Assembly: GCA_964580105.1 (NCBI GenBank)
Contig: CAZOJJ010000014.1
Location: 1-60,779 of the forward strand
Length of the DNA: 60,779 nt
Reading direction: 5' to 3'
DNA from: CAZOJJ01 sp964580105
GTDB taxonomy: Bacteria > Bacteroidota > Rhodothermia > Rhodothermales > Rubricoccaceae
The translations under genes were made by a program, and so were the position numbers. Below are positions 1-8,626 of this stretch, piece after piece. Positions within the stretch are counted from its first letter, which is position 1. Each line of letters opens with the position of its first letter. The notes under the pieces were generated by a model that had not been told where the DNA came from, did no database searches, and saw nothing but the letters and a program-made list of their open reading frames with translations.

Positions 1-849
1 TCAGGAACCGGCCTCGGCGCCGATCCGCTCGACGACGGCGCGCATGACGGCCGTCAGCTTGGGCTCGGCCTCCCCTGCCGCCGCGAGCACGTCCTCGATG
101 GACACCGGCTCCAGCGCGTCCGGGAAGCACTCGTCGGTGATGACGGAGACGGCCATGCAGCGCATCCCCATGTGCCGCGCGACGATCACCTCGGGCACCG
201 TGCTCATCCCGACGGCGTCGGCCCCGATCATCCGCAGGAAGCGGTACTCGGCGCGCGTCTCCAGGTTCGGCCCGACGACGGCCACGTAGACGCCCTGCTG
301 GAGGCGGATGGCCCGCGCCAGCGCGGCGTCCTCGGCGATCTGGCGAAGGCCGGCGTCGTAGACCTCGCTCATGTCCGGGAAGCGCGGCCCCCAGTCGTCC
401 TCGTTCGGGCCGGTGAGCGGGTTGGCGCCCATGAGGTTGATGTGGTCCGTGAGCAGCATGAGGTCGCCCCGGCGGTAGATCGGGTTCATGCCGCCGGCCG
501 CATTCGAGATCAGCAGCGTGTCAATGCCGAGGCGGCGCATCACGCGCACCGGGAAGGTCACCTGCCGGGCGTCGTAGCCCTCGTAGAGGTGGAACCGCCC
601 CTGCATGGCGAGGACGGACACGCCGCCGAGCATCCCGGCGAGGAGCCGCCCGTGGTGGCTCTCGACGGTCGAGACGGGGAAGTGCGGGATGCGGTCGTAC
701 GGGATCGCCTCGCGCACGTCGATCTCCTCGGCGAGCCGCCCGAGGCCGGTGCCGAGGATGAGCCCGATCCGGGCCTCGGTCCCGACCGCCTCGGTCAGGA
801 AATCGGCGGCGTCCTCGACGTGGCGGCGGTAGGTGGCGGGGTCGTACAT
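1..849 (-). CDS. Purine nucleoside phosphorylase (PNP/MTAP family)
   Basis: Cytosolic purine salvage enzyme that splits purine nucleosides with phosphate into base and (deoxy)ribose-1-phosphate. Visible family blocks are the phosphate loop GTGLG (residues 33-37), SHHGRL, GRFHLYEGY, SNAAGGMNP and the base/ribose site GADAVGMSTVPE. At 282 residues it has normal family length. I start at the ATG at 849 (MYDPATYRR); the alternative ATG at 897 adds 16 residues read from a pyrimidine tract (LRFLPFPFPF) that do not look like the family. The position that is Asn in 6-oxopurine-specific enzymes reads Asp here (SVITDECFP), so substrate preference is uncertain. It lies on the same strand as divIVA, 94 bp upstream. 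Confidence 0.93.
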   Translation of the reverse strand: MYDPATYRRHVEDAADFLTEAVGTEARIGLILGTGLGRLAEEIDVREAIPYDRIPHFPVSTVESHHGRLLAGMLGGVSVLAMQGRFHLYEGYDARQVTFPVRVMRRLGIDTLLISNAAGGMNPIYRRGDLMLLTDHINLMGANPLTGPNEDDWGPRFPDMSEVYDAGLRQIAEDAALARAIRLQQGVYVAVVGPNLETRAEYRFLRMIGADAVGMSTVPEVIVARHMGMRCMAVSVITDECFPDALEPVSIEDVLAAAGEAEPKLTAVMRAVVERIGAEAGS

Positions 850-943
850 GCGGAAAGGGAAGGGGAACGGAAGGAAGCGAAGAGTGGAGGTCGGCATTTT
901 GCTTCTGCCCTCCTCCTTTCCTCCACGCCTCCTGTCGTTCCTC

Positions 944-2113
944 CTAATCGAGGTCGTTCAGGATGCGGCGGATGCGCTCGCGCTCCTCGTCCGTGGCGGC
1001 GACGCTGCCGGGCTCCTCGGCGTCCTCGCCCGTGACGAGCGAGCGGAGGCTCCAGCCCTGCGCGGCGTCGGAGCCGGGCGCGGGCAGAGCGGGCTCGGTC
1101 CGGTGGGGCTCGGTCTGCTGGGGCTCGGCCGGGGCCGCCTCGTCCTCCTCGCGGAAGAAGGGCGAGCGGAAGAACGGCGTGGCGAACGGGTTGCTCGGCC
1201 CCGTCCCGGGGCTCGGCTTCTCGGTGCCCTGCTGCTCCTGGGCCCCGGTTCGGCCGGAGAGCACGTCGTGGTACGTCCGGGCGGGCTCCGGTTCGGGCTC
1301 CGCCGTAGGGCCGGGCGGCTCCGCCTCGGCGGGCGCTTCGGCTTCCCGACCCGAGGCGTCGGGGGCCTCGACCGATTCGGGCTCGACGGGCGTCGTGAAG
1401 CGGCGCGGGCCCGCCTGCGCCAACGGCTCGCGCTCCGCCTCCTGCTCGTCGGCGGGGGCGGCCTTCTCCGGGGCGGCGCCTTCGAGTCCGGCGGCCTCCG
1501 GCGCAGCATCCGAGGCGGGCGGGGTGGCTTCGTCGAGCGGGAGGTGGGGCTCCTCCGGCGGGGCCGGCTCGTCCGTGCCGGCGAGCGGCGGGGAGGCCGG
1601 GCGGGAGGTCGCAGCCGGCAGGGTGCCCTGTTCGCGGGCCGCCCGGAGGAACGCCGCGGGGTCGTCGCCCTGGAAGTGGGCGAGCATCTCGATCTCGGAG
1701 AAGAGGAAGGCGCGGAGACGCGCGGTGATCTCGGCCTGGCGGCTGCTCAGCTTGACGACGTCCTGCCGGATGTTGTACCGCTCCTGCTCGGCGTCCTGGA
1801 GCATCCGCTGGGCGCGGAGTTCGGCCTCCTCGACGATCAGCCGGGCGCGCTGCCCGGCGGCGTCCTCCGCCCGGCGCGCCGTCTCGCGCGCGGCGTCGAG
1901 GGCTTCCTGAAGCGCGAGCTCGACCTTCTCGTAGTGCTTCAGCTTGGCCTCCAGCTCGCGCACGCGCTGCTCGGCCTGCCGCTGGTCTTCGAGCACCTCC
2001 TCCCAGTCGGATGCCAGCTTCTCGATGAAGCCGCGCACCTCGTCGGGATCGTAGCCGCCGCCGAACTTCTTCTTGAACTGCTGCTTGCGGAGGTCGAGGG
2101 GCGAGAGCTTCAT
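944..2113 (-). CDS. DivIVA-domain coiled-coil protein
   Basis: Cell-pole/septum type scaffold of the DivIVA family. The N-terminus MKLSPLDLRKQQFKKKFGG followed by YDPDEVRGFIEKLA is the DivIVA membrane-binding and dimerisation module. It is followed by a charged coiled coil to about residue 150. Residues about 160-360 are Pro/Glu/Ala-rich and probably disordered, and a short charged tail (RERIRRILNDLD) ends the protein. At 389 residues it is longer than typical DivIVA because of the linker. Its ATG overlaps the stop of the upstream small membrane gene (ATGA at 2110-2113), which implies translational coupling. The exact role in division or polar growth cannot be read from the sequence. Confidence 0.85.
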   Translation of the reverse strand: MKLSPLDLRKQQFKKKFGGGYDPDEVRGFIEKLASDWEEVLEDQRQAEQRVRELEAKLKHYEKVELALQEALDAARETARRAEDAAGQRARLIVEEAELRAQRMLQDAEQERYNIRQDVVKLSSRQAEITARLRAFLFSEIEMLAHFQGDDPAAFLRAAREQGTLPAATSRPASPPLAGTDEPAPPEEPHLPLDEATPPASDAAPEAAGLEGAAPEKAAPADEQEAEREPLAQAGPRRFTTPVEPESVEAPDASGREAEAPAEAEPPGPTAEPEPEPARTYHDVLSGRTGAQEQQGTEKPSPGTGPSNPFATPFFRSPFFREEDEAAPAEPQQTEPHRTEPALPAPGSDAAQGWSLRSLVTGEDAEEPGSVAATDEERERIRRILNDLD

Positions 2114-2421
2114 GGCGAGGCGAACTCAGAGTCGGGGGGCGACGCGGCGGCGCGGCGGCGGATCGGCGGCCGTTCGGCGGGGATGGGCGGAGGCCCGTCG
2201 TGGGCCCCGGCGTCCCGCCCCGGCTCCGGGCGGTCGAACCGGCGCAGCCGCTGGGCGAGGGCGTCGGCCCGACGGTGCAACCGGCCCAGTTGTTCCGTCG
2301 CCTGCGTGGCGAGGGCCCGCTCCCGGCGCCGGACCCGCGCGGCGAGCACGAGCGCGGATGCCAGAAGCACGAGGAGCAGGGGGACGAGCCAGAGCATGCC
2401 GCAAGCTAAGGAAATCCCCAC
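2110..2421 (-). CDS. Small single-span membrane protein, function unknown
   Basis: A 103-residue protein with one strong hydrophobic segment near the N-terminus (MLWLVPLLLVLLASALVLAA), then an Arg-rich, probably cytoplasmic helical region and a Pro/Arg tail. The longest start is GTG at 2421; ATG at 2397 immediately before the hydrophobic helix is equally plausible. The stop overlaps the divIVA ATG by four bases, and the gene starts 6 bp after the stop of the yggS homologue, so the three probably form one transcript. I recognise no family. The operon position suggests a membrane partner of the DivIVA protein, which is inference only. Confidence 0.6.
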   Translation of the reverse strand: MGISLACGMLWLVPLLLVLLASALVLAARVRRRERALATQATEQLGRLHRRADALAQRLRRFDRPEPGRDAGAHDGPPPIPAERPPIRRRAAASPPDSEFASP

Positions 2422-2427
2422 CCGCGT

Positions 2428-3165
2428 TCAGCCGCGCTCGCCGAACAGCGCCGAGCCCACCCGGACGTGCGTCGCGCCCTCCTCGATGGCCACCTCGAAG
2501 TCGCCGCTCATGCCCATCGAGAGGTGCGCCAGGCGGACGTTCGGCGGCCCGCCCCGGTAGGTCTCCGCGAGGCGGCGGAGGCGGCGGAACTGGGGACGGA
2601 CGACCGCTTCCAGCTCGGCGTCCGACTCGACCGGCGCCGCCAGCGTCATCAGCCCTTCGACGCGGAGGTGCGCGAACGGGCCGAGTTGGTCGAGCAACGC
2701 GTGGGCCTCGCCCGGTTCCACGCCGGACTTCGTCGCCTCGCCCGAGACGTTGACCTGGACGTAGCACGGGAGCACCCGCCCGGCCTGGGCGGCGCGCCGG
2801 TCCAGCTCCTTCGCGAGGCGGAGGCTGTCGAGCGCGTGGAAGCGGTCGGCGAAGGCCGCCGCGTCGCGCGCCTTGTTGCGCTGGAGCGACCCGATGAGGT
2901 GCCAGCGCACGGCCCCGCCCCGGCCCTCGCCCGGCACGGCCCTGGCCTTCTCGACCAGCTCCTGCACCCGGTTCTCCCCGAAGTCGCGCATGCCCGCCTC
3001 GACGGCGGCGCGGACGACCTCCACCGGGAACGTCTTGGTGACCGCCACGAGCGTGACGGACCCGGATGCGCGGCCGGCCCGGTGGCAGGCGGCCTCGATT
3101 CGCTCCTGGATCCGCGCCAGGCGTTCAGCGATGCGGGCGGTGAGGTCGGATTCGGCGTGCGACAT
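2428..3165 (-). CDS. yggS: YggS/PROSC-family pyridoxal-phosphate homeostasis protein
   Basis: Single-domain PLP-binding TIM-barrel protein that buffers PLP and affects amino-acid and keto-acid homeostasis. The PLP lysine lies in TLVAVTKTFP, and the other family signatures FGENRVQEL, WHLIGSLQRNKA, CYVQVNVSGEATKSG, GLMTLA and LSMGMSGDFEVAIEEGATHVRVGSALFG are all present and complete. The 245-residue protein starts at ATG 3165 (MSHAESDLTARI); upstream in-frame sequence is not family-like. It precedes the small membrane gene and divIVA, and yggS beside cell-division genes is a common bacterial arrangement. Divergent from the phosphatase gene starting at 3323. Confidence 0.95.
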   Translation of the reverse strand: MSHAESDLTARIAERLARIQERIEAACHRAGRASGSVTLVAVTKTFPVEVVRAAVEAGMRDFGENRVQELVEKARAVPGEGRGGAVRWHLIGSLQRNKARDAAAFADRFHALDSLRLAKELDRRAAQAGRVLPCYVQVNVSGEATKSGVEPGEAHALLDQLGPFAHLRVEGLMTLAAPVESDAELEAVVRPQFRRLRRLAETYRGGPPNVRLAHLSMGMSGDFEVAIEEGATHVRVGSALFGERG

Positions 3166-3322
3166 CGGCGATGCGGGCGAGTTCGGTAGCAGACCGCGCA
3201 ATCTACCGGGGCCTCCCTCCGCGCGCACGCGAGGCGCCCGCGGCCAGAGGCGAGGGCGAGAACAAACCGGGGGGGCGCGCTTATGTGGAGGAGTTGCTGC
3301 TTCCCGCTCGTACCCTCGCCCC

Positions 3323-4378
3323 ATGCGGCGTGCCCTCGCCCTCCTCGTCGTCGTCCTGCTGACGGTCTCGGCCGGGTGCTTCTCGCAGCCGCGCGGCCTC
3401 AGCAGCGAGGACCTCCCGGAGCCGTTCTCCACGGACGCCTTCAACTTCCTCGTCGTCGGGGACTGGGGGCGCAACGGGTTCTTCAACCAGAGCGAGGTGG
3501 CCCAGGCGATGGGCCGCACGGGCGAGGCCATCGGCAGCCGGTTCGTGATCTCCACGGGCGACAACTTCTACACCTCCGGCGTGACCAGCGTCACCGACCC
3601 CAAGTGGGCCCGCTCCTTCGAGGAGATCTACACGGCGCCCAACCTCCAGCGCCCCTGGTACGCCGTCCTCGGCAACCACGACTGGCAGGGCGACGTGCAG
3701 GCGCAGATCGACTACACCAACCGAAGTGACCGGTGGACCATGCCCGCCCGCTACTTCACCACCGAGTTCGCCGTGGACGACTCCACGCGGGCCCAGTTCT
3801 TCTTCATCGACACGACGCCCATCGCGGACCAGGACCGCCCGTACCTCTACCCCCAATCCGACACCTGGGACACGGAAACGCAGCTCCGCTGGCTCGACAG
3901 CACGCTGGCCCGCTCGACGGCCCAGTGGAAAATCGTCGTCGGCCACCACCCCATCATCGCGGCCTCCTCCAAGGCGTCGTACAGCTACAACCCGTACCTC
4001 GACGAGCACCTCCTGCCGCTCCTGGAGCGGCACGGCGTGCAGGTGTACTTCGCCGGGCACGACCACAACCTCCAGCACCTCAAGGCGGAGGACTCCCCCG
4101 TCCACCACTTCATCTCGGGCGGCGGCTCGCTCACGCGTGCGGTGCAGCCGGAGAACCCGGACGCCCTCTTCGCCCTCCGCATCCCCGGGTTCATGGCCAT
4201 CTCGATGACGGCCACGCAGCTGTTCGTCGAGGCCCTCGACGAGCACAACCACGTCTACTACTTCACCAACGTGCCGGTGGGTGAGCCGGCCCGGCCGGCG
4301 GACCACCCGCTTGCCGCCCCCGCCGGGTCAGGGTCCGCGCCCGCCTCGGGCTCGATGGCGCCTCAGCCGCCGCGCTGA
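3323..4378 (+). CDS. Exported purple-acid-phosphatase-like metallophosphoesterase
   Basis: Calcineurin-like dinuclear metal phosphatase of the ACP5/tartrate-resistant acid phosphatase type. Metal-site motifs appear in order: VVGDWG, STGDNFY, VLGNHDWQG, VVGHHPI and YFAGHDHNLQ, followed by a FISGGGS segment. The N-terminus (MRRALALLVVVLLTVSAGC) is a signal peptide with a lipobox-like cysteine, so it is probably a lipoprotein acting outside the cytoplasm; Ser at -3 makes lipidation less certain. It has 351 residues from ATG 3323. The last 16 bp overlap the convergent small gene at 4363-4644. Substrate (phosphate monoesters in general) is inferred from the family. Confidence 0.88.
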   Translation: MRRALALLVVVLLTVSAGCFSQPRGLSSEDLPEPFSTDAFNFLVVGDWGRNGFFNQSEVAQAMGRTGEAIGSRFVISTGDNFYTSGVTSVTDPKWARSFEEIYTAPNLQRPWYAVLGNHDWQGDVQAQIDYTNRSDRWTMPARYFTTEFAVDDSTRAQFFFIDTTPIADQDRPYLYPQSDTWDTETQLRWLDSTLARSTAQWKIVVGHHPIIAASSKASYSYNPYLDEHLLPLLERHGVQVYFAGHDHNLQHLKAEDSPVHHFISGGGSLTRAVQPENPDALFALRIPGFMAISMTATQLFVEALDEHNHVYYFTNVPVGEPARPADHPLAAPAGSGSAPASGSMAPQPPR

Positions 4379-4644
4379 TCGTTTCGCGGGCGGCTGTAGC
4401 GCCGGGAGGCGCGGCGGCCCTGCGTCCGGCGGATCATCTCGTCGTAGGCCTGCTGGCAGAGCCAGAGCTCGCCGTCGGTGTAGGCCGGGCGGAGGTAGTA
4501 GGTGCCCTGGCGGTGGATCGGCGTGCCGTACGCGTGGCAGGTCTCCGAGCGGGGCGTCCGGTCGGTGCGGTGCCACTTGACCCGCTTCCACGCGCGCCGG
4601 GCGAGCGCCTCCCAGAACGCGTCGTCGTGCCGGGAGCGGATCAC
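4363..4644 (-). CDS. Small hypothetical protein (93 aa)
   Basis: I do not recognise this protein. It is basic and aromatic-rich, with a central segment TYYLRPAYTDGELWLCQQAY and two cysteines 37-47 residues apart that could in principle bind metal. Support for a real gene is contextual: its GTG start at 4644 overlaps the stop of the upstream membrane gene (GTGA at 4641-4644), and its amino-acid mix is protein-like while other frames give low-complexity Arg/Pro/Ser strings. It converges on, and overlaps by 16 bp, the phosphatase gene. Confidence 0.5.
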   Translation of the reverse strand: MIRSRHDDAFWEALARRAWKRVKWHRTDRTPRSETCHAYGTPIHRQGTYYLRPAYTDGELWLCQQAYDEMIRRTQGRRASRRYSRPRNDQRGG

Positions 4645-4988
4645 GGCCGGGTGCGGCTTCGGGAGTGGACGGGCGCTTCCTCGGGCTCCTCCTCGGCACC
4701 GCCGAGGGCGAGGAGCGGCGCTGGCGCCTCCAGCACTCCGGCCGGGTGCCCGCCTGCGCGCCGCTCGCGTTCGAGGAGCCGGATGCGCCGCTCGAGCGGG
4801 GCAACGGCCTCGTCCACCGCTTCCTGGATCAGCGCGTCGAGCTCGCTGAGGCGGAGCGCGCTCCCCTCCTCCCCGACGCCGATCTTCGCCCTGTACTTCG
4901 CCTCCTTCATCTTCCGGATGTTGGTGAAGACGATGGAGGGCAGGATGACAAAGAGGGAAAAGACGGTCAGAAACTCGGCGAAGTCCAT
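4641..4988 (-). CDS. PspB-like small membrane protein
   Basis: A 115-residue protein with an N-terminal membrane helix (FLTVFSLFVILPSIVFTNI), a basic juxtamembrane stretch (RKMKEAKYRAKIG), a predicted coiled coil (LSELDALIQEAVDEAVAPLERRI) and a variable tail. This arrangement resembles the phage-shock protein B layout, but similarity is topological rather than a clear motif match and no pspA or pspC is nearby. The start at ATG 4988 is chosen because sequence upstream of it is an Arg/Ser-rich antisense read of the protease gene. The stop overlaps the start of the 93-residue gene, so the two are probably cotranslated. Confidence 0.6.
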   Translation of the reverse strand: MDFAEFLTVFSLFVILPSIVFTNIRKMKEAKYRAKIGVGEEGSALRLSELDALIQEAVDEAVAPLERRIRLLERERRAGGHPAGVLEAPAPLLALGGAEEEPEEAPVHSRSRTRP

Positions 4989-5046
4989 AGCGGCAAGGGA
5001 TGGATGACGGCCCGGGCCTACGCCGGGCCGTCCGCCGGGTTGCGGG

Positions 5047-7326
5047 CTAGCGCAGGACGAACAGCGTCGAGAACGCGTCGAAGCTGCCGCGGTCCACGAC
5101 GAGGTGCTGGTTGCCGAGCCGCGTCTCGCGCGCCACGATGGCCTCGAGGCCGCTGTTGCGGACGTCGCCGCGGTAGCGGGCGCGGAGGTATTCACTCAGC
5201 TCGAGCGGCGTGAGCGCGCCGTTGCCGTCCTCGTCGGCCGTGCGGTCGAGGAGGGCGTCGGAGAAGAAGCGCGAGAGGTAGCCGCCCGCCTCGAACTTGG
5301 CGGCCACGGCCGAGACCACGTCCTCCTCGGAGGAGAACAGCCCCATCCGGCCCGGCTGCGAGATCACGTCCTTGGCGAAGCCGCCGCTGAAGCAGGCATC
5401 GAGGACGACGAGCTGGTGCTGCGCGCGGAGCGGCGCCAGCAGCGCGTTGAGTTCGTCGTCGAGGATCGCGCCGTCGTAGAGTTCGAGGGACTCGTCCTTC
5501 CCGTCGGGGTCGGCGGCCTGGGGCGTGTCGCGGCGGTACTGCCCGCCGTGGCCGGAGTAGAAGAACACGAAGAGCGTGCGCTCGTCCGTCCGCACCGCGA
5601 GGTCGGCCAGCGCCTGGCGGACGTTGGCGCGCGTGGCCTCGGCGTCGGTCAGCACGATGCCGTCCTCGGGCCGCATCCCGCCGCCGCGGACGAGCGCGTC
5701 GCGGATGCGGTGGGCGTCCTGCGCGGTGTAGGCGAGGTTGGACTGCCGGCCGCCGTAGTCCGAGATCCCGACGAAGAGGCCGGCGATGCGGTCGTAGGCC
5801 GGCGGCGCCGGTTCCATCGCGTCGAGCTGCGAGATGCGGAGCCGGTAGCGGCCCGTCTCGCCGGGGCGGAACGAGGTGGCCTCGATCCGGTAGCGCCCGT
5901 CCATCGGCATGATCATGTCGATGCGCGAGACGTTCGTCGAGCCGTCGAAGTCGTCGTTCTCGATGAGCTCGCCGCTGGGCGTCGTGAGGAGGAGGTAGGT
6001 GTCGAACTCACTCGACGTCATCTCGATGCGGACGGGCTCGCCCGCCTCGCCGTCAAAGACGTGGAGGTCGGTGAACTCGCCGGACTCCAGGCGGCGGTCG
6101 GATGTCTCCAGCACGCCGTCGATGGACTCGTCCATCGTCAGCTCGGCGGCGTCGAAGCGGGCGGTGAGGCGGACGGGCGCGCCCGTGTCGGCGTGGGTCG
6201 GCGTACCGAGGCCGCCCGAGAAGTCCATCGCCAGCGCGTAGCGGCCCACCTCTTTGGCAGCGTAGCTCGTCACGTAGACGTGGTAGGTGCCCGGCTCGGT
6301 GAGGTCGGCCTCGACGACGCTGCGGGTGAGGTCGCCCTCGTAGTCGTCGTTCTGGATGGACGCCCCGCGCGGCGGCTGGAGCACGAGGAACGGGTCGAAC
6401 TCGGTCGAGCGGAGTTCGAGGCGGACGCGCTGGCCGGGCATCCCCTCGAAGGTGTACGTGTCGTAGTACTCGCCCGAGCGGAGCTCGGCGTCGGAGGGCC
6501 CGAGGGCGCCGGTCTCGTTGCGGACGCCGGAGGCGGCGGTAAACGCCGTGCCGCCTTCGCCGCTGCCGCCCCGGATGGTGAGGTCGTAGCCGCCGGTCTC
6601 ACCCGGCCGGTAGCTCGTCACGAGGATGCGGTAGGTGCCGTCCTGGCCGAGCGTGGCGCTGACGAGCGAGCGCGTGAGGTCGCCCTCGTAGTCGTCGTTC
6701 TCGACCTGCTCGCCGTCGGGGTAGATGAGGATGAGGTAGGGATCGAACGCGGCGGAGCGGAGGTCGAGCACGAGCGACTCGCCGGCGCGCCCCTGCACGC
6801 GGTATTCGTCGAAGAACTCGCCCGAGCTGAGCGTCTCGTCGCCGTTCTGGAGGCGGCCCCGCTCGATGCGCGGGCCGGACGCCGAGGCGGGCTGGGTCGC
6901 ACCGCAGTCGCCGCACACCGGGTCGTCGCCGACGTGGACGAGGAGGCGATAGCGGCCGGTTTCGCCGCCCTCGAACGAGGTGGCGTAGACCTGCCACGTC
7001 CCGCTCTCCTCGGCGCGGAGCCGGAGGTACGCCCGCTCCAGCGAGCCCTCGAAGTCGTCGTTTTGCTCGTTGTAGCCCGACGGCGCCATCACGACGACGT
7101 ACGGGTCGAACTCCGAGGTCGTCATGTCCACCTCGATCCACTGCCCGGCCTCGACCTCGACGGCGTACGTGTCGTAGTACTCGCCGTTCTGGAGCGTGGC
7201 GTCGCCGGGCTGGAGGGTGCCGTCGTAGCGGCCCTGGCTGCAGGCCGTCTGGCTGACGAGGACGACGAGAACGGCCAGCAGGAGGCCGCAGGGGGAACGT
7301 CGGAGGAGCGCGGAGGGGGAGCGCAT
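5047..7326 (-). CDS. Exported caspase-fold (C14) peptidase with four PPC domains and an EF-hand loop
   Basis: A 759-residue exported multidomain protein. Residues 1-29 are a signal peptide with a possible lipobox (VSQTACSQG). Four pre-peptidase C-terminal (PPC) beta-sandwich repeats follow (about 30-135, 155-255, 275-375 and 390-495), each with a LxSGEYxD-like entry, SxEFDPYLxL and a NDDxEG loop. The C-terminal caspase-type domain begins at AGLFVGISDYG; the catalytic pair is visible as YSGHGG (His593) and DACFSGG (Cys645). A canonical calcium-loop pattern DEDGNGALTPLEL lies at 698-709 inside the protease domain, suggesting calcium dependence. The substrate is unknown. The upstream minus-strand neighbour is a two-PPC lipoprotein. 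Confidence 0.88.
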   Translation of the reverse strand: MRSPSALLRRSPCGLLLAVLVVLVSQTACSQGRYDGTLQPGDATLQNGEYYDTYAVEVEAGQWIEVDMTTSEFDPYVVVMAPSGYNEQNDDFEGSLERAYLRLRAEESGTWQVYATSFEGGETGRYRLLVHVGDDPVCGDCGATQPASASGPRIERGRLQNGDETLSSGEFFDEYRVQGRAGESLVLDLRSAAFDPYLILIYPDGEQVENDDYEGDLTRSLVSATLGQDGTYRILVTSYRPGETGGYDLTIRGGSGEGGTAFTAASGVRNETGALGPSDAELRSGEYYDTYTFEGMPGQRVRLELRSTEFDPFLVLQPPRGASIQNDDYEGDLTRSVVEADLTEPGTYHVYVTSYAAKEVGRYALAMDFSGGLGTPTHADTGAPVRLTARFDAAELTMDESIDGVLETSDRRLESGEFTDLHVFDGEAGEPVRIEMTSSEFDTYLLLTTPSGELIENDDFDGSTNVSRIDMIMPMDGRYRIEATSFRPGETGRYRLRISQLDAMEPAPPAYDRIAGLFVGISDYGGRQSNLAYTAQDAHRIRDALVRGGGMRPEDGIVLTDAEATRANVRQALADLAVRTDERTLFVFFYSGHGGQYRRDTPQAADPDGKDESLELYDGAILDDELNALLAPLRAQHQLVVLDACFSGGFAKDVISQPGRMGLFSSEEDVVSAVAAKFEAGGYLSRFFSDALLDRTADEDGNGALTPLELSEYLRARYRGDVRNSGLEAIVARETRLGNQHLVVDRGSFDAFSTLFVLR

Positions 7327-7467
7327 GGCGATGCGGATGGAGAAAGACGGGAAGGCACGCGCCCGTTCGCAAGCGGCGTGCCTCCCGAAAAAAAGCCGCC
7401 CGGTAGCGGCGTCACGATGCGGCCGGATCGGATCGCCGACGCGCGGCCTATCCGATCCGATACGCCG

Positions 7468-8301
7468 TCACTGCTTGGTGAATGGGTCCGGGCTGCCGCC
7501 GTCCTCCGAGGCAGGCACCCCGGCCGCGCCGAGGAGCTGCACCTCGTAGGCGCCCGACTCGCCCGGCTGGTAGGTGGTCACGCCCACGCGGTACATCCCG
7601 TCGGCCGGGAGCGTGGTCTCGATGACCGAGCGGCTCCGGTCGCCCTCGTAGTCGTCGTTGTCGAGCTGCTCGCCGCCCGGCATCGAGAGGATCAGGTAGG
7701 GGTCGAAGGCGGACGAGCGGAGGTCCACCACGAGGGGCTGGCCCCGGCGGCCGAAGAAGGCGTAGTAGTCCACGAACTCGCCGGACTGGAGGGTCTTGTC
7801 GCCCGAGACGAGCGTGCCGCCGACGCGGCGGGCCGTGTTTCCGGTGAGTTCCTCGATGCCCGGCGTCGTGGGGGTTTCTCCGGCCTCGGCGACGCGGTAG
7901 GCCACCTCGTAGGCGCCCGACTCGCCCGGCGCCGAGGACGTCGCCATGATGGTCCACGTCCCGCCCTGGGAAGACGGGGCCCATACGAACGCCTTCCGGT
8001 CGGACGAGTCGACGTCGTCGTTGTCGAGCTGGCCTTCGCAGGTGCCGTCGGCGCTCTGCTCGGCCCGGCAGCCCGGCGGCTGGAGGATGAGGTAGGGGTC
8101 GAAGGCCGAGGAGGTCATAGCGACCTCGATCCACTGGCCGGGCTTGGTCGAGACGGTGTAGCGGTCGACGAACTCGCCGGAGCGGAGGGTTTCGTCGCCG
8201 GAGGCGAGGGTGCCGGACTCGCGGACGAAGCCGTCACTGTCGGCCTGGGCGGCGCAGCCGGTGTACGCGGCGGCCAAGAGGAGGAGAAGGAAGGGGCGCA
8301 T
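7468..8301 (-). CDS. PPC-domain lipoprotein
   Basis: A 277-residue protein with a lipoprotein signal (LLLLLAAAYTGC) and two PPC-type beta-sandwich repeats. The repeats share the pattern LxSGEFVDxY, SSAFDPYLIL, DNDD and PGESGAYEV with the four repeats of the caspase-like protein 141 bp downstream, so the pair are probably paralogous in their non-catalytic parts. No catalytic domain is visible. The start is ATG 8301, directly before the signal peptide. It could act as an accessory or substrate-binding partner of the protease; that is inference from homology and position. Confidence 0.8.
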   Translation of the reverse strand: MRPFLLLLLAAAYTGCAAQADSDGFVRESGTLASGDETLRSGEFVDRYTVSTKPGQWIEVAMTSSAFDPYLILQPPGCRAEQSADGTCEGQLDNDDVDSSDRKAFVWAPSSQGGTWTIMATSSAPGESGAYEVAYRVAEAGETPTTPGIEELTGNTARRVGGTLVSGDKTLQSGEFVDYYAFFGRRGQPLVVDLRSSAFDPYLILSMPGGEQLDNDDYEGDRSRSVIETTLPADGMYRVGVTTYQPGESGAYEVQLLGAAGVPASEDGGSPDPFTKQ

Positions 8302-8626
8302 GGGGGTGAGGGCTGGAGAACACGTGGGGAGGATCCGGCGAAGGCGGGAACGGTTCTGCGTAGCCGGCCTCGGGCGGAACGGCGCAGCGACGGGGTTTCG
8401 GAGCCGGGTGCACCGGTTCTCGTCCGAGGCCGCATTCCGCAAGTGTACGGATTCTCGCGTTTCCGGCGACGTCGCTGCGTCGGTTCGGCGAAACCGACCG
8501 AGCCCCCGAGCATCCCGAGGCGGGCGGGGCGCTCGGCCCGGCGAACCGACGCGCGGGTGCGCTGTAACTTGACCCGCCCGGCACGCGGCCTACCCGTGCC
8601 TCCCGTCCCCCCAGCCCCTTTCTCCC
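8302..8626. other. Divergent intergenic region with a hairpin
   Basis: About 325 bp between two divergently transcribed exported-protein genes; no plausible coding sequence. It contains a perfect 7-bp inverted repeat, GTCGGTT at 8479-8485 and AACCGAC at 8492-8498, with a 6-nt loop. The region must hold promoters for both genes, but I see no element clear enough to mark. Confidence 0.5.

Noticed and set aside
4328..4804. Longer alternative frame over the 93-residue gene
   Set aside because: Gives Arg/Pro/Ser-rich sequence without protein-like composition, and its start does not couple to the upstream gene.
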